Positions 26,538 to 36,027 of a stretch of 64,000 bases of DNA are shown here, piece by piece. The position numbers and the translations under genes were made by a program. The DNA is taken from positions 1-64,000 of the forward strand of contig CAJTFE010000011.1 in the NCBI GenBank assembly GCA_910575725.1, written 5' to 3'. The DNA comes from Clostridia bacterium. Lineage in GTDB: Bacteria > Bacillota > Clostridia > Lachnospirales > Lachnospiraceae. How positions within the stretch are numbered: position 1 is the stretch's first letter; every line of letters begins with the position of its first letter. Below the pieces are notes generated by a model. It did not search any database. It was given only the letters and a program-made list of their open reading frames with translations, and was not told the DNA's origin.

Positions 26538-27665
26538 ATGAGGGATCTGGCAGAGCTGAGAAAAGAAATTGATGAGATTGACATCCAGATGGTAAAGCTT
26601 TTTGAGCAGCGGATGGCTGTCTCAGAAGAGGTGGCGGAGTATAAAGTAGCCGTAGGAAAGAAGATTCTTGATAAAGAGCGTGAAAAACGGAAAATCCAGG
26701 CTGTTAAGGCTATGACTCACAGCGCGTTTAACAGCCACGGCGTGGAGGAGCTGTATAATCAGATCATGGCCATGAGCCGGAAGCTCCAGTATCAGCGGAT
26801 GGAGCAGCAGGCCGTAGGCCGTCTGCCTTTCGTAATGGTGGATGAGCTTGAAAAGAAAAATGTCCGGGTCGTCTACCAGGGAGTGGAGGGAGCCTATGCC
26901 CAGCAGGCCATGTTTGAGTTTTTCGGGGAGGATGTGAATCACTTTCATGTGGAGCGGTGGCGGGACGCTATGGAGGCCATCGCCGAGGGCATGGCAGATT
27001 ACGCAGTGCTCCCCATAGAAAATTCCTCCGCAGGCATTGTAAATGACAACTACGATCTCCTTCAGGAATTTGACAATTACATAGTGGGAGAGCAGGTAAT
27101 GACCATCTGCCACGCACTCCTGGGAACAGAGGACGCAGAGCTTTCGGATATTCAGACCGTGTATTCCCACCCCCAGGGCTTGATGCAGTGTGCAAAATAT
27201 CTGGACGAGAACCGTCAGTGGCAGCAGATCAGCCTGCTCAATACGGCGGTAGCGGCCCAGAAGGTGGCGGAGGACAAGGATAAAACCCAGGCTGCCATTG
27301 CAAGCGCCCTGGCCGGGAAGCAGCACGGGCTGAAGGTTCTGAAAGAGAATATCAATTTCAGCGGCCAGAATTCCACACGCTTTTTCATTGTGACCAATCA
27401 GCGGATTTTCTGCAAAAATGCGGGGAAGGTGAGCATCTGTTTTGAGGTCAGCCATGAGAGCGGCTGTCTTTACAATGTGCTGTCGCATTTCATTTTCAAC
27501 AACCTGAACATGTGCCGGATTGAGTCCCGGCCCATTGCGGATAAGAACTGGGAGTACCATTTCTTCGTGGATTTCGAGGGGAACTTAAACGACAGCGCAG
27601 TAAAAAATGCCCTCAGAGGAATCCGGGAGGAAGCGTTGAATCTGAAGATATTAGGGAATTATTAA
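26538..27665 (+). CDS. pheA: Bifunctional chorismate mutase / prephenate dehydratase (P-protein)
   Basis: 375 aa. N-terminal AroQ chorismate mutase (LRKEIDEIDIQMVKLFEQRM, about 1-85), prephenate dehydratase (YQGVEGAYAQQA, ENSSAGIV, NSTRFFIV, about 110-290), C-terminal ACT domain with ESRP for phenylalanine feedback. AAAGGAGAACAAC precedes the start. Phenylalanine synthesis in the cytoplasm. No attenuator or T-box visible in the 56-bp spacer. Confidence 0.93.
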   Translation: MRDLAELRKEIDEIDIQMVKLFEQRMAVSEEVAEYKVAVGKKILDKEREKRKIQAVKAMTHSAFNSHGVEELYNQIMAMSRKLQYQRMEQQAVGRLPFVMVDELEKKNVRVVYQGVEGAYAQQAMFEFFGEDVNHFHVERWRDAMEAIAEGMADYAVLPIENSSAGIVNDNYDLLQEFDNYIVGEQVMTICHALLGTEDAELSDIQTVYSHPQGLMQCAKYLDENRQWQQISLLNTAVAAQKVAEDKDKTQAAIASALAGKQHGLKVLKENINFSGQNSTRFFIVTNQRIFCKNAGKVSICFEVSHESGCLYNVLSHFIFNNLNMCRIESRPIADKNWEYHFFVDFEGNLNDSAVKNALRGIREEALNLKILGNY

Positions 27666-27692
27666 TAAACTTAGAATAGGAGGAGAAGAGGA

Positions 27693-28562
27693 ATGAACAC
27701 TTATGTTATTATGACAGACATCAATGCGGATCTTCCTGAAGAGTACATCCGCGAGCACGGGCTGGAGGTTTTGTCTTTGAGCTATATGATAGACGGGGAA
27801 ACCTACGACAGAAATCATCCCCTGGAGGTAGGAGAATTTTACAAGCGCATGCGCAATGGCTCCATGCCTACTACCTCCCAGGTGAATCCCGATCAGGCAA
27901 AGAAAGCATTCACCGCCTGCCTAAAGCAGGGAAAGGACGTGCTCTACATTGCGTTCTCCTCGGCCTTGAGCGGAACGTATAACAGCGGAAGGATCGCCGC
28001 TGAGGAGATTAAGGAGGAGGGGCTTTTTCCGGATCGGAAGCTCATAGTCCTGGATTCGCTAAGCGCCTCTCTGGGCCAGGGACTTCTGGTGCACAAGGCC
28101 GTGCAGCTTAAGGAAGCCGGAAAATCCCTGGAGGAGACTGTTTCCTGGGTGGAAGAGAACAAGCTGAATCTCTGCCACATCTTTACGGTGGACGACCTCT
28201 TCCATCTCCACAGAGGCGGCCGCGTGTCCAAGGCAACAGCCGTCCTGGGAACCATGATTAACATTAAGCCAATCCTTCATGTAGACGAGGAAGGCCGTCT
28301 CACACCCATCGGAAAGGTCCGGGGGAGAAGAAAATCACTGTCCGCTCTGGCAGACCGCATGGGCGAGCAGATCAAGGGTTTTGAGAATCCGGAAGTATTC
28401 ATCAGTCACGGCGACTGCCTGGAGGATGCTGAATATGTGGAAAAGCTGGTGAGGGAGCGCTTCGGCGTGGAGAACTTTGTCATCAACCACGTAGGCCCCA
28501 CCATCGGAGCGCACTCCGGCCCAGGAACCATGGCCCTGTTCTTTATGGGCAATCAAAGGTAG
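27693..28562 (+). CDS. DegV family fatty-acid-binding protein
   Basis: 289 aa, EDD fold. TDINADLPEEYI, SSALSGTYNSG and the C-terminal NHVGPTIGAHSGPGT are DegV signatures. Members bind acyl chains and can serve fatty-acid kinase (FakB). Tail overlaps the convergent AraC-type gene by 20 nt. Confidence 0.9.
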   Translation: MNTYVIMTDINADLPEEYIREHGLEVLSLSYMIDGETYDRNHPLEVGEFYKRMRNGSMPTTSQVNPDQAKKAFTACLKQGKDVLYIAFSSALSGTYNSGRIAAEEIKEEGLFPDRKLIVLDSLSASLGQGLLVHKAVQLKEAGKSLEETVSWVEENKLNLCHIFTVDDLFHLHRGGRVSKATAVLGTMINIKPILHVDEEGRLTPIGKVRGRRKSLSALADRMGEQIKGFENPEVFISHGDCLEDAEYVEKLVRERFGVENFVINHVGPTIGAHSGPGTMALFFMGNQR

Positions 28563-29451
28563 GCAGCAGCCCTTTTCGATATCCAAGGGGAGAGATGCCG
28601 TACTTCTCCCGGAAAAGCTTTCCAAAATAACTGGAGCTGCAGAAGCCGCAGAAGCTGCCGATCTCGGAGATGGAGAGATTCGTCTCACGCAGCAGGCCGG
28701 CGGCCTGGAGCAGGCGATACTCATTGATGTATTCCATGGGCTTTTTTCCCGTATAGCGGTGGAAGGAACGGAAGCATTCGCTGCGGCTTATGTGAGCATG
28801 CTCCGTAAGATCCCGGATTGTGATACTTTCTGCAAAATGCTCCTGTATGTAGGAAATCATCTGCCTCACCATGGCTCCATGGTGAGGCGGTGTCTCCTTG
28901 ATAAGAAAGGAGTGGTTCTTTTCGGAAATATAGGCCAGGGTCTCCAGCCAGAGCCGGCTTGAAAGGCTTAAGGCTTGAAGCTCATACCCATAAACGTCAT
29001 CCGGAATTCGGCAGATATCCTCGATGAACCGAGCTATGTTTATTCCATGGAGATCGGAGGCTTCTGTGCAAAAGCCCTGGAGCTGCATGTTCATAACAGG
29101 CTGAAAATATTTGTGAAAGATGCTTCCGTCCGGAAAGAGAGAGGGCGGAAAGCCCACGCCGATCATTTCGGCAGGCTCCCCTGGATTTACTTGTTTTGCC
29201 ATATGAAGGACATTGCAGTTAACAAAGATACAATCTCCCTTTTTCATTCTCAAGCAGGTTTCTTCTGTATAAAAATCCAGTTCCCCCTTTACCACCGTTC
29301 CGAATTCAAAAGCATCGTGCCAGTGGCAGTTCAAGGTATAATCGGGAAAAGAAGTATAAAGATCGTCCCATGTTTCCAGGGGAAACGAAATATCCTTATA
29401 GTCAATCAGTTCTCTTAAGTGCTCGTCGGTTTTAACCGGAATCTGCTGCAT
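28543..29451 (-). CDS. AraC-family transcriptional regulator
   Basis: 302 aa. N-terminal cupin (HWHDAFEFGTVVKGELDFY), C-terminal double HTH (ITIRDLTEHAHISRSECFRS, LSISEIGSFCGFCSSSYFGK). Start at ATG 29451 behind GGAGGGG; the open frame extends to 29556 without support. Divergent from the MATE exporter, a likely target. Confidence 0.88.
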   Translation of the reverse strand: MQQIPVKTDEHLRELIDYKDISFPLETWDDLYTSFPDYTLNCHWHDAFEFGTVVKGELDFYTEETCLRMKKGDCIFVNCNVLHMAKQVNPGEPAEMIGVGFPPSLFPDGSIFHKYFQPVMNMQLQGFCTEASDLHGINIARFIEDICRIPDDVYGYELQALSLSSRLWLETLAYISEKNHSFLIKETPPHHGAMVRQMISYIQEHFAESITIRDLTEHAHISRSECFRSFHRYTGKKPMEYINEYRLLQAAGLLRETNLSISEIGSFCGFCSSSYFGKLFREKYGISPLGYRKGLLPTFDCP

Positions 29452-29575
29452 ATCCCCTCCACCTTTGAAACGATTGTTATAAAAATTGAGATTATTATTA
29501 TATACAAATCCGAATTTTGCAATTATTATTATATTTATTCTGATTGCAGAAGTCAAGAAAGAAAGGTGATATTAT

Positions 29576-31009
29576 ATGCGGTTTTTACATAAGGGTAAGG
29601 CTTCCTCCCACAAGGAAAGCACAGGCAGGGCTAAGGACATGACGAAAGGAAATCCCACAGGGCTGATTTTTTCCTTTGCCCTGCCGCTGATTCTGGGGAA
29701 TCTGGGCCAGCAGCTTTATATGATTACAGACACCATGATAGTAGGCCAGGGGGTAGGCCTTAAGGCGCTGGCTTCTCTTGGAGCCACGGACTGGATCTAC
29801 TGGCTGGTGCTCTGGCCGGTACAGTTTCTCACCCAGGGCTTCGCCGTTCTGATCACCCAGAACATTGGGGAGGGGAATGAAAAAAACATCAAAAAGTCCA
29901 TCGCTATGTCTGCCCTTTTATGTCTGGCAGTGGGCGCCCTGGTTTCGGTGCTCTTTCCGCTGCTGGCAAAGCCGCTTCTTGGGCTTTTGAAAACACCGGC
30001 AGATATCTTTGACGGCGCCTATTCCTATGTGACTGTGATGTATGCAGGCACGCTGATTGTGATGGCCTATAATATGGCTTCCGCCGTACTGCGGGCCTTT
30101 GGAGACGGGAAGACGCCTCTTTTGGGCATGATCATTGCCGCTGTCCTCAATATCGGCCTGGATCTCTTGCTGGTGATGGAATTCCGATGGGGCATTACGG
30201 GGGCAGCGGCGGCTACGATATTTTCACAGCTTGCTGCATTTCTCTACTGCCTGTTTATGATTGGGAAGATTCCGGCTGTCAATATGAAGCGTGAGGACTG
30301 GAAGCTGGATGTATCGGTGGCAAAGCAGCTTTTGAAGCTTGGAACGCCTCTGGCCCTTTCTCATGTTGCGATTGTGATTGGCGGCATTATTCTCCAATTT
30401 GTGATTAACGGCTTCGGCTCCCTGTTTATTGCGGCGTTTACAGCCACCAATAAGCTATATGGCCTGCTGGAGAGCACTGCTATTTCCTTTGGCTTTGCAA
30501 CGGCTACTTATATGGGACAGAATTGGGGGGCGGGAAACTTAGAGCGCATCCGTATGGGGATGAGAAGCGCAATGAAGCTTGCGGCTGTCTTTTCTGTGAG
30601 CATTTCCCTGCTGATGCTGGCTTTTGGGAAAAATCTGCTTCTCCTGTTTATCTCATCTGCCAATGAGGATGCGCCCAGAGTGCTGGAGCTGGCTTACCAG
30701 TATCTTGTGATTATGAGCGTGACGCTGATGATTCTATACATTCTGCATGTATACCGCTCCGCCATCCAGGGCATGGGCAATACCATTGTGCCCATGATTG
30801 CAGGTATTATGGAATGCGTGGGCCGCATATCCGTGGCGCTTCTGCTTACCAGGGTTATGGGAGAATACGGTTTGTTCTTTGCGGAATCCGCCGCCTGGCT
30901 GGGCAGTGCAGCCTGTGTGACGCCGGCTTACTATTTTATGGTAAGGGGGAGGGCTCTTGCAGGCGGGAAGGAGGAAAGGGCGGTTAAAACCTGCACCTGT
31001 CCCAGGTAG
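29576..31009 (+). CDS. MATE-family efflux transporter
   Basis: 477 aa with about 12 membrane helices; N-terminal GLIFSFALPLILGNLGQQLY and TDTMIVGQGVGLKALASLGAT are MATE hallmarks. Exports cationic or amphipathic drugs or metabolites against Na+ or H+. Divergent 124-bp spacer to the AraC-type regulator is very AT-rich. Confidence 0.88.
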   Translation: MRFLHKGKASSHKESTGRAKDMTKGNPTGLIFSFALPLILGNLGQQLYMITDTMIVGQGVGLKALASLGATDWIYWLVLWPVQFLTQGFAVLITQNIGEGNEKNIKKSIAMSALLCLAVGALVSVLFPLLAKPLLGLLKTPADIFDGAYSYVTVMYAGTLIVMAYNMASAVLRAFGDGKTPLLGMIIAAVLNIGLDLLLVMEFRWGITGAAAATIFSQLAAFLYCLFMIGKIPAVNMKREDWKLDVSVAKQLLKLGTPLALSHVAIVIGGIILQFVINGFGSLFIAAFTATNKLYGLLESTAISFGFATATYMGQNWGAGNLERIRMGMRSAMKLAAVFSVSISLLMLAFGKNLLLLFISSANEDAPRVLELAYQYLVIMSVTLMILYILHVYRSAIQGMGNTIVPMIAGIMECVGRISVALLLTRVMGEYGLFFAESAAWLGSAACVTPAYYFMVRGRALAGGKEERAVKTCTCPR

Positions 31010-31022
31010 GCGGCGCTTTTAT

Positions 31023-31099
31023 CTCTGCATCTTTTCATTTTAGAATAATTTTGGTATATTGATATTAATAGATAAAATGATTTCAAAAAAGATGCAGAG
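31023..31099. repeat. 13-bp inverted repeat around the rpoN upstream region
   Basis: CTCTGCATCTTTT (31023-31035) is exactly inverted as AAAAGATGCAGAG (31087-31099). The right arm covers the AGAGG ribosome site of rpoN. If transcription starts upstream, the hairpin would mask it; otherwise it may be an operator. Confidence 0.6.
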
Positions 31100-31109
31100 G
31101 TAAGAGCAA

Positions 31110-32459
31110 ATGATGAAGCAGGGGTTTCAATTAAATACCACACAGAAGCTTAAGATGTCCCAGAAACAGATGCAGTCTTTGAATATATTAACCATGGATC
31201 AGACGCAGCTTTTAGAGTTTATGCAGAATGAGTACCTGGAGAATCCTATGCTTGAGTATACGGGAGGGCAGGACGGCGTCTATGGGGCGGATGATATAAG
31301 CAGTCGTTATGAGCATGCGATTACGTATGAAAAGACGTATGAGGAGCTTATTGAGGAGGACGATAAGCGGCGCAGGGATCTGCCGGATACAGAGCCGGAG
31401 CTTGTGAAAAAGACTTTGCTGTACCAGCTTCCCTTTCAGGATTTTACCGAAAAGCAGTGGGAGCTATTCAATTATATGATAGACTGTCTGGACGAGACGG
31501 GTTTTTTTACGATGTCCCTTGAGGAAACGGCTTTTAAGGCTCATGTGACCCTTCAGGAGGCGGAGCGGGCTCTTGACATTCTAAAAGGGCTGGAGCCCCA
31601 TGGCATTTTTGCCCGGGATCTGAGGGAATGCCTGCTGATACAGCTGGATTTTAAAGGAATGAAGGGGACGAATACCTGGAAGATTGTGGAGGAATATCTG
31701 GAGGACGTGGCAAAAGGGAGGATTGGGACGATCTCACGGGGACTTTCCCTGTCTACCGCACAGGTGCGCTTGTGTATTCAGCAGATTGCACATTTGAATC
31801 CCAGGCCCATGAACTTTGTGGCCGCCGGGGACAAGAACAAATATATCATTCCGGATATTTTATTAAAGAAAGAACAGGGAGTGTGGAGGGCTGAATTAAA
31901 CGACGGGTGGATAGAAAATTATCAGATCAATGATTATTATATCCGTATTATGAAGGAATCTCAGGATGAGGAGCTCTGCCTGTATTTTCAGAAAAAGCTG
32001 GACAGAGTCCGCTTGATTCAAGAGGGCATCCGGCAGAGGAGGCAGACCCTTATCGATATTACAACTGCGATTGTGGCGCATCAGACCGCCTTTTTTGACG
32101 GAAACGGCCTTCTTGCGCCTATGACAATGGCAGAGCTTGCCGGAGAGCTTAACATCCATGCTTCTACCGTAAGCCGCGCCGCGAAAGGCAAATACATTCA
32201 GTGCCGGCAGGGGACGCTCCTTCTGCGCGATCTGTTTTCTGCTGCGGTTTCGTCGGGAGACGACGAGGCTGCGGTTAATGCGGACAATATAAAGGATATG
32301 ATCTCCCGGCTTATCAAGGAGGAGGACAGGAAAAAACCTCTCAGCGACCAGAAGATCACGAATGCGTTGAAAGAAAAGGGCATTCACGTATCCAGAAGGG
32401 CCGTTGCAAAGTACAGAGAGGCCCTGGGAATAAAAGGAAGCTTCGAGCGGAAACTGTAG
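31110..32459 (+). CDS. rpoN: RNA polymerase sigma-54 factor
   Basis: 449 aa. Region I Gln/Leu-rich (KMSQKQMQSLNILTMDQTQL), core-binding middle, HTH (MAELAGELNIHASTVSRAAK), and an RpoN box that reads VSRRAVAKYRE (usual ARRTVAKYRE). Either ATG 31110 or 31113 is used. Depends on enhancer-binding AAA+ activators; none is in the window. Ends in a strong terminator. Confidence 0.93.
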   Translation: MMKQGFQLNTTQKLKMSQKQMQSLNILTMDQTQLLEFMQNEYLENPMLEYTGGQDGVYGADDISSRYEHAITYEKTYEELIEEDDKRRRDLPDTEPELVKKTLLYQLPFQDFTEKQWELFNYMIDCLDETGFFTMSLEETAFKAHVTLQEAERALDILKGLEPHGIFARDLRECLLIQLDFKGMKGTNTWKIVEEYLEDVAKGRIGTISRGLSLSTAQVRLCIQQIAHLNPRPMNFVAAGDKNKYIIPDILLKKEQGVWRAELNDGWIENYQINDYYIRIMKESQDEELCLYFQKKLDRVRLIQEGIRQRRQTLIDITTAIVAHQTAFFDGNGLLAPMTMAELAGELNIHASTVSRAAKGKYIQCRQGTLLLRDLFSAAVSSGDDEAAVNADNIKDMISRLIKEEDRKKPLSDQKITNALKEKGIHVSRRAVAKYREALGIKGSFERKL

Positions 32460-32463
32460 TGTC

Positions 32464-32509
32464 AAAAAAGAAGCCAGTCCGGTATCATCCGGGAGCAGGC
32501 TTCTTTTTT
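32464..32509 (+). terminator. rpoN terminator
   Basis: AAAAAAGAAGCC pairs with GGCTTCTTTTTT, with an inner GTCCGG..TCCGGGA stem; works in both directions. Confidence 0.88.
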
Positions 32510-32565
32510 GCGCTTAAGTAACGATGGGGTTTGAAGGGATTTGAAGTGACACGGACGGGAACTAC

Positions 32566-32594
32566 TTGTATCACGCAAAAGAAAATGGTATGAT
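32566..32594 (+). promoter_or_regulatory. Predicted sigma-A promoter of the PBP gene
   Basis: TTGTAT, 17-bp spacer, TATGAT; 67 nt before the start. Confidence 0.5.
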
Positions 32595-32660
32595 AAGAAA
32601 GAAGTTTACGAAAGCTGAAACAGGAAGGACGTTATGGTAATCGGCTGCAGAGGAGACAAA

Positions 32661-34709
32661 ATGAAGAGTTTATGGGCAGCGGCGGTTCTGGTTCTTGGCC
32701 TTACGCTTCTTATGGGATGCAAAGAAAAGAAGCCGGAGCCGGAGGAACTGCTTGCAGAATATATGGATTTGCTGGGCGAAGAAAAATACGAGGAAATGTA
32801 CACCTATCTCACCGGAGAGGCCAAGGAATCCATTGACCAGGAAGCCTACGTAGAGCGGTATCAGAATATCTACGGCGGAATCGAGGCTATGAATATCCGG
32901 GTAGAGATTGAGGAGAGGGAGGAAGGCCACAAGGACAAAAAGGCTGTGACTCAGAGGGTGAAATATGCCCTTACCATGGACACCCTGGCCGGAGAGCTTT
33001 CCTTTAACAATATAGCTATTTTTACAAAGGATGAGGAAGGCCTCTACAAAATGAGCTGGGACAGTCAGGATATCCTGCCGGGTCTCTATGCCGGGGACAA
33101 GGTCCGCGTAAAGACCATTCAGGCCAAGAGGGGAAATATCTACGATCAGAATCAGACAACCCTGGCAAGGGAGGGGACGGCTTCTTCTGTAGGGCTGGTG
33201 CCCGGCAAGCTGGGGGAGAACCGGGAGGAATCCCTTGCAAGCCTCTCGGAATTATTGGAAATCAGTGTGGAGCGGATAGAAAAGGAGCTCAATGCCGGCT
33301 GGGTCCGGGATGATACCTTTGTTCCCCTGCGCACAGTCTCTAAAGACGATTATGAGCTCAAGGAGCAGCTTCTGGAGATTCCGGGAGTGATGATTACCGA
33401 CACAACCGTGCGGTACTATCCCTTTAAGGAAAAGGCGGCCCAGCTCACCGGCTATGTGCAGAATATCACGGCGGAGGAGCTGGAGGAGCGCAAAGGACAG
33501 GGCTATAACCAGAACAGCCAGATTGGAAAGGCAGGGGCAGAGCGGATCTATGAGGAGATCCTGCGCCCCAGAGACGGATATTCCATCCAGATTATTGATG
33601 CGGACGGATATGAGAGGAGCACGGTGCTGGAAAAGCCGGCAGAGGACGGCAAGGACGTAGTTCTGACCATTGATATCATTCTGCAGCAGCATCTGTACCA
33701 GGCCCTTGAGGGAGATGAAGGCTGTGCCGCTGCCATAGATCCCAGAAGCGGCGCGGTACTGGCCATGGCCAGCGCCCCGGCCTATGATCCCAACGACTTT
33801 GTTATGGGCTATACGGCCAGCGCCTGGGATGCGGTCAACAATGACGAGACGCAGCCTCTTTACAACCGATATCTGGCTTCCTGGGTGCCCGGCTCCGTAT
33901 TTAAACCGGTTACCGCAGCCCTCGGGCTTACAAACGGCAGCCTGAATCCCGGCGAAGAGATGGAGAATGAGGGCTTGAGCTGGCAGAAGGATGAGAGCTG
34001 GGGCAGCTATGAGGTTACGACCCTGACGGATTATCCTGTGAAGAATCTGGAAAATGCCTTGATTTATTCCGACAATATCTACTTTGCCAAGGCGGCGGTG
34101 AATATGGGAGAGGAAGCCTTTTCCCAGGGTCTTGACAGCCTGGGCTTTGGGGAAGAGATGGAGTTTGACTTTGACTTGAAGGCGTCCTCCTATGGAAGTG
34201 AGGGAAAGCTTGGATCTGAGACGGAGCTTGCGGACAGCGCCTACGGGCAGGGAAAGGTTCTTGTGAATCCTCTTCACCTGGCAGCTGTTTATTCTGCCTT
34301 TGTCAATGAGGGAAATATGGTGAAGCTTTATCTGAGGGCTGGAGGGGAAGAAGGGTTCTGGAAGGAGCAGGTATTTACGCCGGAGGCGGCCGGGGAGGTT
34401 CTGAACGGACTGTACCAGGTTGTGGAGCATCCGGAAGGAACGGCCCGTGAGGCTTACCGCAGCGGGTACCGGCTGGCGGGCAAGACGGGGACTGCGGAGA
34501 TCAAGGATTCCAAAGAGGATACAAGCGGCACGGAGCTTGGCTGGTTTGTGGGAATCAGCGGAGCGGACACGGACAAGCCTCTTCTGATGGTAATGATGAT
34601 AGAGGATGTAAAAGGCCGGGGCGGAAGCCATTATGTGATTCCAAAGGCCATGACAGGCTTTGACGTTTATAATATGGGAGAAGAGGAGGAGGCAGAGCAT
34701 GAAGGATGA
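32661..34709 (+). CDS. Penicillin-binding protein, MecA-like class B transpeptidase (lipoprotein-like)
   Basis: 682 aa. Signal with lipobox LLMGC, then an NTF2-like MecA-N domain (about 25-140: LLAEYMDLLGEEKYEEMYTY), PBP dimerisation domain, and transpeptidase with S412 in PGSVFKP (SxxK), YSDN (SxN) and GKTGTAE (KTG). Cross-links peptidoglycan outside the membrane. MecA-N domains occur in PBP2a and PBP3 of Firmicutes and can mark low beta-lactam affinity, but are also in housekeeping enzymes. ATG 32661 with AGAGGAG chosen over 32634. Confidence 0.88.
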   Translation: MKSLWAAAVLVLGLTLLMGCKEKKPEPEELLAEYMDLLGEEKYEEMYTYLTGEAKESIDQEAYVERYQNIYGGIEAMNIRVEIEEREEGHKDKKAVTQRVKYALTMDTLAGELSFNNIAIFTKDEEGLYKMSWDSQDILPGLYAGDKVRVKTIQAKRGNIYDQNQTTLAREGTASSVGLVPGKLGENREESLASLSELLEISVERIEKELNAGWVRDDTFVPLRTVSKDDYELKEQLLEIPGVMITDTTVRYYPFKEKAAQLTGYVQNITAEELEERKGQGYNQNSQIGKAGAERIYEEILRPRDGYSIQIIDADGYERSTVLEKPAEDGKDVVLTIDIILQQHLYQALEGDEGCAAAIDPRSGAVLAMASAPAYDPNDFVMGYTASAWDAVNNDETQPLYNRYLASWVPGSVFKPVTAALGLTNGSLNPGEEMENEGLSWQKDESWGSYEVTTLTDYPVKNLENALIYSDNIYFAKAAVNMGEEAFSQGLDSLGFGEEMEFDFDLKASSYGSEGKLGSETELADSAYGQGKVLVNPLHLAAVYSAFVNEGNMVKLYLRAGGEEGFWKEQVFTPEAAGEVLNGLYQVVEHPEGTAREAYRSGYRLAGKTGTAEIKDSKEDTSGTELGWFVGISGADTDKPLLMVMMIEDVKGRGGSHYVIPKAMTGFDVYNMGEEEEAEHEG

Positions 34710-35982
34710 TTCATTTCGGAAGTACCTGTTTATCAGTCTGGCCGGAGCCGTGGGCATCATTTTGTGTATTGTGTTTTTCTTTGCTTTATTTCGGTTCAAA
34801 CAAGTGATGGAGGGAATACGTACTCTGGAGAGTATTCTTATGCCCTTTATCTATGGGGCGGTGATAGCGTATCTTCTGACGCCGGTGTGTAATTTTGTGG
34901 AGATCCGTCTAAATGCCCTGCTGACGGGGAGAATGAAGGTGAATGAGCAGAAGGCGGCGCGTTTTTCCGCAGCGATAGGCATTGGGCTGAGCCTGCTCTT
35001 TGGCTTTTTCATTGTCTATCTCCTTCTTGCCATGGTGCTGCCCCAGGTATTCGAAAGTGTGCGGGGGATTGTGCAGGTGCTTCCGGGAAATGTGGTAAAA
35101 TGGAGCGACTGGATTCAGCAGAAGCTTGCAGACGACGAAGTTCTGGCCAATTATGCGGAGCAGTTTATCAATGCGGCTTATCAGAATATGCAGGTATGGC
35201 TGAACACAAAGTTTCTGCCTGATATGCAGGTGATTGTAAGCGGCGTGTCCGCAGGACTTATCAGCGCTCTGGCTGCAGTGAAAAATATCGTGATTGGTAT
35301 TTTTGCAGCCGCTTATCTTATGGGAAACCGCAAGAAGTTTGCGGCCCAGGGAAAAAAGCTGATTTACAGCTTTGCCAAGGTTCCCGTTGCCAACGGCATT
35401 CTGGATGAGATCCATTATATTAACCGGGTGTTCGGCGGCTTTATTGACGGGAAGCTTCTGGATTCCCTGATTATGGGAATTTTGTGCTTTGTTATTATGA
35501 ACCTTTTAAATATGCCTTACACCATGCTGATCAGTGTGATCGTAGGGGTGACGAATATTATACCGTTTTTCGGGCCCTTTATCGGGGCGATTCCAAGCGC
35601 TCTGATTATACTAACGGACAGTCCCGTCAAATGTGTGTATTTTCTAATCCTGATCCTGGTGCTGCAGCAGTTTGACGGCAACTTCTTAGGCCCGAAGATC
35701 CTGGGGGATTCCACAGGGCTTTCCAGCTTCTGGGTGCTGTTTTCCATTCTGCTTTTCGGGGGGCTGATGGGCTTTGTGGGAATGGTTATCGGGGTGCCTA
35801 CCTTTGCGGTGATTTATGATCTGATTAAGAAGTATTCCAACTGGATGCTGCGCAAAAAGAAGCTGGCTACGGATACCTCTGTCTACGAGGAGCTTTCTTC
35901 CATAGAACCCGATGGGGAAGGCTACCGCTATATCCATGCATTGACGGGCGAAGCCCGCCAGTCCCGGAGGGATATGCATTAA
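34699..35982 (+). CDS. AI-2E family transporter
   Basis: 427 aa; about eight membrane helices, IRTLESILMPFIYGAVIAYL at the start and NIIPFFGPFIGAIPSA near the C-terminus. Family includes exporters of autoinducer-2 and Na+/H+ antiporters; substrate unknown. Start ATG 34699 lies in the last codons of the PBP gene (11-nt overlap) behind GAGGAGGAGG. Confidence 0.85.
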   Translation: MKDDSFRKYLFISLAGAVGIILCIVFFFALFRFKQVMEGIRTLESILMPFIYGAVIAYLLTPVCNFVEIRLNALLTGRMKVNEQKAARFSAAIGIGLSLLFGFFIVYLLLAMVLPQVFESVRGIVQVLPGNVVKWSDWIQQKLADDEVLANYAEQFINAAYQNMQVWLNTKFLPDMQVIVSGVSAGLISALAAVKNIVIGIFAAAYLMGNRKKFAAQGKKLIYSFAKVPVANGILDEIHYINRVFGGFIDGKLLDSLIMGILCFVIMNLLNMPYTMLISVIVGVTNIIPFFGPFIGAIPSALIILTDSPVKCVYFLILILVLQQFDGNFLGPKILGDSTGLSSFWVLFSILLFGGLMGFVGMVIGVPTFAVIYDLIKKYSNWMLRKKKLATDTSVYEELSSIEPDGEGYRYIHALTGEARQSRRDMH

Positions 35983-36027
35983 TATATATCTGCAGGGGAT
36001 AACAAAGAAGAAAAACAGGAGGCAGGT

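Noticed and set aside
33252-34799. 515-aa minus-strand ORF opposite the PBP gene
   Set aside because: Antisense artefact of a GC-rich gene; no motifs.
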